25,664 nucleotides of DNA from a virus. Below, piece by piece: positions 21,163-25,664 of the stretch. The notes below the pieces were generated by a model. It was not told the DNA's origin, did no database searches, and worked only from the letters and a program-made list of their open reading frames with translations. The stretch lies in the IMG/VR virus record IMGVR_UViG_3300020281_000114, positions 1 to 25,664 of that record; one strand, given 5' to 3'. Both the position numbers and the translations under genes were made by a program. How positions within the stretch are numbered: the first letter of the stretch is position 1; the number at the start of each line of letters is the position of its first letter.

Positions 21163-23456
21163 TGGCAAAAGCAAGACTGTACAAAATGGTTAACCCTGGT
21201 ACCATCAAGCGTGGTGGTATCACAGTCAAGGTTGGTGACAAGGTAGTCACTCAACCAACTATTAACTTCTCTAAAAATATTAGTGCGATTAATAGTTTAG
21301 GTGCTACTGTCAATAGTATTGCAGTTATTACAGAAGAATTAAAAGAGACATTCCAAGAGTATACTGTTGCAAATATGACAATGATGCAGGAGTTGATGGA
21401 AAAGAGAGAGGATAATATTGACAAAGAGAAGAAAGAGTTAAAGAAAATAAAGAATAAGAAGTTAGTAGATAAGGGTAAAAAGAAAGATAAGAAGTCAGAA
21501 GGACTTCAAGAAATGTTGAAGGGAACAATCAAGGCAAGCATACCCACTATTAAAGCAGTTGGTAAGGCAGGACTTGGTTTTATAACTGGTATTGCAGGAC
21601 TGTTTAATGATCTGATTGTTAAGGTCGTTGCATTCAATGTGTTTAAATGGATGTCAAATCCAGCAAATAAACAGAAGTTGAGAGAGACTATCAAAGGAAT
21701 AGGTCGTATATTCAAGTTCTTTATAAGTGTTGCTGGATTTATGGTAAACTTTGGTATTGGTGGACTTGTAGATTTCTTTGAGAGTCCTAATATTTTCAAG
21801 AAGATATTTGGTTTTGCTAAATTTATGGGTGTGTTGGGATTATTCTTTGCACCTATGGCAATGGCAAAATTGGGTATCTTCGGTGCCAAAGGTGTATATA
21901 CTCTATTCGCCAAGGGTGTACTATTCAAACTGTTGACGAGTCTCTTTAAAGGTATTGGTAGCATGGTTAAAGGATTGATTGGACTGGTAAAAGGTATGGG
22001 ATTGTGGGGTATGGTCGCTGCTGGTGGTCTATTGGTCACTGGTGCTCTTCTAATGAACCAAAATGATGGTGGTGAAGATGATCTCAATGAGGTAGATACA
22101 GAAGAAGTCACAACCACAGATTTGAGTTCGGGTCCAGGTGCTAACGCAACATATTATGATGACAAAGGAGAAGTAATTACTGACCTAGTAGAGATTGAAG
22201 AGGCAAGGCAAAAGGCATTGACCTTGGCAAATAAGAATAACCCAGAACTAACTGATGGTCCACCCAAGATGGCAAAGGGTGGTTGGATCAATGGTCCGAT
22301 GTCTGGATATCCTGTGTCATTGTCAGGTAAAAAGGTAGACTTCATTGGTCATGGTAAGGAGTATGTCGCTACACCAGAAAGGCGTGCTGGTGGTGGACCA
22401 CTTGGATCAGCATTTGTCATACCATATGACACACCAGCAACACGACAGAATCCAGGGTTGACTAATACCAGACTGTTGGAAGCAAAGTCTGCTGGATTTA
22501 ATGTGGCACCTATGGCAGCAGGAGGTCTTGTTGGTGCACTAGCAAACACATTGGGTCGTGGTGGAGATAAACCACCTTATAAGAAAATTAAATCAGAGTT
22601 AGGTGCAGATAAAAAGACTTGGGATACATTCCGAAGGACAATCGCTGAGATAGAATCAAGTGGTAAGTATGGAGTATTTGGTGGTAGTGGTGATTACTAT
22701 GATGGTAAGTATCAGTTAGGTGGTGCTGCAAAGACTGATGGTGCAAGGATTATGGGACTTTCTGACCCAGGGCATTCTGATAATCCATCAGACTTCAAAC
22801 GAAAACTATTCCGTAATAATAAGAAGTTGCAGGAATGGTTGTTCGCAGGATTTACTATTGCAAACCACAAGTATCTACAATCATCAAAAGCATATAAAGA
22901 CGCTGATCCACTCAGGAAATTACAGATCCTTGCATATGCACACAACCAAGGATGGGCGGGTGCTGCTAAGTGGGCAGAGACTGGTGAGGTAGGTGTAGAT
23001 GGTTTCGGTACAAAAGGAACCAAGTACACAGATGCAATCAAAGCATCGTTCACCGAAGCAAATCTAATACCAAAAGATGCACCAATTACAAATGATAAGG
23101 TTAGTGGGTCAACAGGGGATACTTCCTCAACAGAGGATGGACCAAAGAAACCACCAAACTTTGCAGATGTATTCAAAGAATTAGGTGGTGCAGAGTATCT
23201 TTCACAACTAATTGCAGACACCAAAGATACAGGTACAATGTTGAATAACAATGCACTGAATGAAGCAACTAAAACTGGTAATTCCAACATGGTAGTTGGT
23301 GACTTGAATCCTATTGATGCATCAGCAACAGGTGCAACACCAGCAAAACGTTTGTCTGGTGGTGGTCAGAAGTATGTGGTTCCTGCTAACGAATATATAA
23401 AACCGAGGTTTGGATTACTTGCTGCTATCGCACCCTCTCCCTTTGAAATATTATGA
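21162..23456 (+). CDS. Tape-measure-like protein, paralogue 2, with lytic-transglycosylase-like domain
   Basis: The 764-residue protein repeats the layout of its upstream neighbour: coiled coil (~65-120), hydrophobic VVAFNVFKWMSNPANKQK and membrane-like segments (~150-310). It then has KGGWINGPMSGYPVSLSGKK (near 372), a Gly-rich motif of phage tape-measure C-termini. Residues ~486-625 look like a soluble lytic transglycosylase or goose-lysozyme-type domain: IAEIESSGKYG with Glu498 before Ser as candidate catalytic acid, YDGKYQLG, and YAHNQGWAGAAKW. The C-terminal PPNFADVFKELGGAEYLSQLI (near 664) matches the paralogue. It could cut peptidoglycan during DNA entry, a job done in T4 by gp5 lysozyme. 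Confidence 0.75.
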   Translation: MAKARLYKMVNPGTIKRGGITVKVGDKVVTQPTINFSKNISAINSLGATVNSIAVITEELKETFQEYTVANMTMMQELMEKREDNIDKEKKELKKIKNKKLVDKGKKKDKKSEGLQEMLKGTIKASIPTIKAVGKAGLGFITGIAGLFNDLIVKVVAFNVFKWMSNPANKQKLRETIKGIGRIFKFFISVAGFMVNFGIGGLVDFFESPNIFKKIFGFAKFMGVLGLFFAPMAMAKLGIFGAKGVYTLFAKGVLFKLLTSLFKGIGSMVKGLIGLVKGMGLWGMVAAGGLLVTGALLMNQNDGGEDDLNEVDTEEVTTTDLSSGPGANATYYDDKGEVITDLVEIEEARQKALTLANKNNPELTDGPPKMAKGGWINGPMSGYPVSLSGKKVDFIGHGKEYVATPERRAGGGPLGSAFVIPYDTPATRQNPGLTNTRLLEAKSAGFNVAPMAAGGLVGALANTLGRGGDKPPYKKIKSELGADKKTWDTFRRTIAEIESSGKYGVFGGSGDYYDGKYQLGGAAKTDGARIMGLSDPGHSDNPSDFKRKLFRNNKKLQEWLFAGFTIANHKYLQSSKAYKDADPLRKLQILAYAHNQGWAGAAKWAETGEVGVDGFGTKGTKYTDAIKASFTEANLIPKDAPITNDKVSGSTGDTSSTEDGPKKPPNFADVFKELGGAEYLSQLIADTKDTGTMLNNNALNEATKTGNSNMVVGDLNPIDASATGATPAKRLSGGGQKYVVPANEYIKPRFGLLAAIAPSPFEIL

Positions 23457-25018
23457 GTACAGGTTCTGCTAAAAGTTATAAACTATCTAAACTAGATGTC
23501 ATCATTGATAATGAACCAGTTGACATCAGGGAACTCGTTGCCAATTATAAATGGTACGAGTCGATTGATAGTGCATTCATTAGATGTGACATCACTATTC
23601 TTGATAGTATTAACTTTGATGAGAAATTATTAGGTAGTGAGAAGGTTAACTTAACCTTTCAAACAGAAATGCTTGCTGGTAGTAGGATCAAACATCAACT
23701 ACAAATCTACAAGATAGGTGCAGTCATTAAACAAGAAAGGCAGAAGATGTATATTCTGCATTGTGCATCACCTGAGATATACAGGAATGAATCTAACCGT
23801 GCATTCGGACAGTTCGGACCTGTCTCTGGTAAGACAGATATCGTAAAAGATATGTTGAAGAAGAATCTAAAAACAGATAAGAAGATACACATAGAATCAC
23901 ATACTAACATTAATGTCTTGTCACCTAACTGGCGACCTGTTGATCTTATTGCATACATGTCTGATAAGGTGTGTAGGACTGAGAATGTAAGTGGTTTACG
24001 ACAAGGTGGTAAAGGTAAATCACAAAGTGGTTTCTTATTTTGGGAGAGTAGGGATGGATGGAATTTTAAATCCATGGACTCTCTATGTGAACAAGAACCT
24101 AAGTTTACATACACATATGCACAGTCCAATGTAGGAACATATGACCCTGCAACGAACTATTTTAAGATTGAGTCAATCAAATATCCTGAGAGAGCAAACC
24201 AATTAGAGAAACTAAGATCAGGTGCATACAAACAATGTACATACGGTATTGTTATGGCATCAACGACTGAGAGTTTCATACCAAACCCAGGTGCCACTTC
24301 GTCTAACTTGGTAGATGCGTTCATTGATAAGGTAGGTGATGTTGCAGATTTTATAGGTGACAGATATAATACACTAACTAATTCACAGTTAAAACAATTA
24401 GCAGCAGCAGAGCAGGGTGATTCTACCTTTGAAAATACAGGAGGAGATACTTCATTTACATGGAAACCAAAAGGTAATGGGGAAACCAAAGATATTACTG
24501 ATGGTGAGATAGAAAACAAAGAAAGGATGGGTAATCCCTCTGGTACAATTAGTGGACCTCTTGTAACTAATCTGTTGAAAACATTTAGTAAAGCATCTAA
24601 ACTACATGAGGGTCTACCATATGATCAGGAACATATAAAACAGTATCTTGATCTGTTTCCAACAAGAACTAAGTTTAAAGTATTGCCAGGGTATACCAAT
24701 CAAACAGCAGCGTCTAAGAAAGGTGGTGCTGACTTTGCAGATGAAAGTATTTTGACTGCTGCAACATACTCAGCAGCACGTTGGGCATTGTTCAATACAC
24801 ACTCTCTAACTATCAAAATCCCTGGTAACACTAAGATTAGGTCAGGTGATGTTATCAAGGTTGCACTCCCATCATCACAGCAGGAGAGTAAAGATAAGGT
24901 TAAAAGAGATCAGGTATATTCTGGTAAATATATTGTGAAAGGAGTCATTCATCAGTACCAAAAACAGGGAATCACCACAGAACTCTTCCTTTGTAGAGGT
25001 TCCTTGCCACCTACATGA
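23453..25018 (+). CDS. gp27-like baseplate hub protein
   Basis: The 521-residue protein resembles T4 gp27-type and phage late-control D hub proteins: early KWYESIDSAFIRCDITILDS, a beta-barrel-like part with MYILHCASPEIYRNE, PVDLIAYMSDKV then QSGFLFWESRDGWNFKSMD, and a C-terminal domain GNTKIRSGDVIKVALP with KYIVKGVIHQYQKQGITTEL. Such proteins form the trimeric ring joining the spike to the tube. T4 gp27 is 391 residues, so there is an insert, probably the low-complexity region at ~290-365. It overlaps the preceding gene by ATGA and ends the tail block. Its last codons hold the -35 box of the cp12 promoter. Confidence 0.8.
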   Translation: MSTGSAKSYKLSKLDVIIDNEPVDIRELVANYKWYESIDSAFIRCDITILDSINFDEKLLGSEKVNLTFQTEMLAGSRIKHQLQIYKIGAVIKQERQKMYILHCASPEIYRNESNRAFGQFGPVSGKTDIVKDMLKKNLKTDKKIHIESHTNINVLSPNWRPVDLIAYMSDKVCRTENVSGLRQGGKGKSQSGFLFWESRDGWNFKSMDSLCEQEPKFTYTYAQSNVGTYDPATNYFKIESIKYPERANQLEKLRSGAYKQCTYGIVMASTTESFIPNPGATSSNLVDAFIDKVGDVADFIGDRYNTLTNSQLKQLAAAEQGDSTFENTGGDTSFTWKPKGNGETKDITDGEIENKERMGNPSGTISGPLVTNLLKTFSKASKLHEGLPYDQEHIKQYLDLFPTRTKFKVLPGYTNQTAASKKGGADFADESILTAATYSAARWALFNTHSLTIKIPGNTKIRSGDVIKVALPSSQQESKDKVKRDQVYSGKYIVKGVIHQYQKQGITTELFLCRGSLPPT

Positions 25019-25032
25019 TGAGATGCTATAAT
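25004..25032 (+). promoter_or_regulatory. cp12: Strong sigma70-type promoter of cp12
   Basis: TTGCCA (25004-25009) and a perfect TATAAT (25027-25032) are separated by 17 bases. The -35 box is inside the 3' end of the hub gene. Expected start is near 25039, giving a ~20-base leader with the Shine-Dalgarno GGAG (25049-25052). Confidence 0.75.
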
Positions 25033-25037
25033 AAATA
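25030..25037 (+). promoter_or_regulatory. cp12: Possible late promoter (AATAAATA) overlapping the cp12 -10 box
   Basis: AATAAATA overlaps the TATAAT box by three bases. If used, cp12 would be expressed both early by host polymerase and late by the phage-modified form. One mismatch to the consensus and AT-richness keep this tentative. Confidence 0.35.
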
Positions 25038-25059
25038 GTAGTAAATACGGAGTAATAAA

Positions 25060-25287
25060 ATGAAAAGTATAGAAGACCACATTGCGAAAGACAGAGATCT
25101 TATCGACAACCCTCTAACTTCTCCCGCTGCTCGTCGTCATTACAAGAGCGAACTCCATGATTTAGAAGAGTACGCAGAGCACCATAAGTCAGAGATTGAA
25201 GCGGGTGATCATCACGATCCAAATGCACTTGAACTATTTTGTGATCAAAACCCAGAAGAACCAGAGTGCCTAGTGTACGACGACTAA
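25060..25287 (+). CDS. cp12: CP12-like Calvin-cycle inhibitor
   Basis: The 75-residue protein has the CP12 C-terminal signature ALELFCDQNPEEPECLVYDD, with Cys61 and Cys70 spaced as in host CP12 and the terminal Tyr-Asp-Asp that inserts into GAPDH. The N-terminal Cys pair and the AWDxVEEL core (here SELHDLEEY) of typical plant and cyanobacterial CP12 are missing, as expected for short phage forms. CP12 ties GAPDH and phosphoribulokinase into an inactive complex under oxidising conditions. Phage CP12 is thought to shift carbon flow from the Calvin cycle to the pentose phosphate pathway. It has its own strong promoter and Shine-Dalgarno (GGAG). Confidence 0.9.
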   Translation: MKSIEDHIAKDRDLIDNPLTSPAARRHYKSELHDLEEYAEHHKSEIEAGDHHDPNALELFCDQNPEEPECLVYDD

Positions 25288-25290
25288 ATT

Positions 25291-25664
25291 ATGTTTATTG
25301 ATGTTGATGCACCGAAGAGTTTTATCGGAGGTGCAAAGATAGATCATGGAATAGTAGATGGAGTTATAGACTTCTGGAATGATTGTGACTACTTGGATAA
25401 AGAGGAAGGTCACACAGGTAATGGTGTAGATAAGAGTATGAAAGACTCTATTGACCTGACTCTTCCAAGATATATTAAAGACAAAAGAATAACAGCATAC
25501 ATTGATGCTCTGGCAGAGGTCACTAAGGAGTATGTTAATCATTATCCTACTTTGAAAGAAATTAAGTGGGATTTGTTGGAGGATTTTAATATACAATGGT
25601 ATCCTCGCGGTGGTGGATTTCATTCGCTACACTGTGAGAGAAGTAATGCACACCCACAGTGTGC
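25291..25664 (+). CDS. Oxygenase-like protein, truncated by the window end
   Basis: An open frame starts at ATG 25291, three bases after the cp12 stop, and runs off the window after 124 codons. The sequence WYPRGGGFHSLHCERS near residue 110 resembles the first iron-ligand segment of cyanophage 2OG-Fe(II) oxygenases (PGGG...HCER), with His-Cys-Glu in place of the usual His-x-Asp. The distal His and Arg would lie outside the window, so the family call is tentative. It may share the cp12 promoter. Confidence 0.6.
   Translation, partial: MFIDVDAPKSFIGGAKIDHGIVDGVIDFWNDCDYLDKEEGHTGNGVDKSMKDSIDLTLPRYIKDKRITAYIDALAEVTKEYVNHYPTLKEIKWDLLEDFNIQWYPRGGGFHSLHCERSNAHPQC

Noticed and set aside
21506-22117. 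Long minus-strand open frame (203 codons) opposite the second tape-measure-like gene
   Set aside because: It is a shadow of a strongly supported plus-strand gene; the translation is Pro/Leu/Ile/Asn-rich without recognisable motifs, start signals or neighbours.
22712-23290. Minus-strand open frame (192 codons) opposite the lysozyme-like region
   Set aside because: The plus strand carries clear conserved motifs here; the antisense product has no family features or Shine-Dalgarno.

Overview
The window is a piece of a T4-like (myovirus-type) genome, almost certainly a marine cyanophage infecting Synechococcus or Prochlorococcus. The T4 signature comes from recognisable replication and late-transcription genes (T4-type RNase H, gp33, gp32) and tail or baseplate genes (gp53, gp48, gp4, gp26, gp51-like, gp27-like). 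The cyanobacterial host is indicated by a CP12-like Calvin-cycle inhibitor at 25060-25287 and by a DUF1825-type protein (11502-11891), a family otherwise found in cyanobacteria. Genes are densely packed, often with ATGA or TAATG overlaps, and no tRNA, CRISPR array or insertion sequence is visible.

Layout. 1-5380: a terminator and late-promoter leader, a giant fibre-like virion protein, a small hypothetical and a 2OG-Fe(II) oxygenase, translationally coupled. 5381-5933: an isolated cassette with promoter, structured leader, small secreted outer-membrane-like protein and terminator. 5948-13200: a mostly co-directional block with glutaredoxin, 5'-nuclease (RNase H), thymidylate synthase ThyX, PhoH-like ATPase, RecB/Cas4-like nuclease, gp33, DUF1825 protein and gp32, plus several small membrane or unknown proteins and a secreted His-rich protein. 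13287-14046: three small conserved unknowns. 14043-16030: two baseplate genes (gp53, gp48) on the minus strand, exactly fitted between plus-strand genes. 16029-25018: plus-strand late genes for head completion, a tail-tube-like protein, gp26, gp51-like, two paralogous tape-measure-like proteins (the second with a lytic-transglycosylase-like domain) and a gp27-like hub. 25019-25664: CP12 under its own promoter, then the start of a second oxygenase.

How it works together. The middle block handles DNA precursor supply (ThyX, glutaredoxin), primer removal and nucleolysis, ssDNA protection and late-gene switching. The right block builds the tail hub, tube and baseplate. CP12 would slow host carbon fixation during infection and so favour NADPH and pentose for nucleotide synthesis.

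The most notable signals are a complete-looking programmed -1 frameshift site joining gp26 to the gp51-like gene (slippery T_TTT_TTC, 5-nt spacer, 10-bp stem built from a repeated palindrome), the perfectly fitted inverted gp48-gp53 island with a late promoter inside gp4, a recurring arrangement of a late-promoter octamer directly abutting a 7-bp hairpin, and a structured leader RNA before the secreted barrel-like protein.
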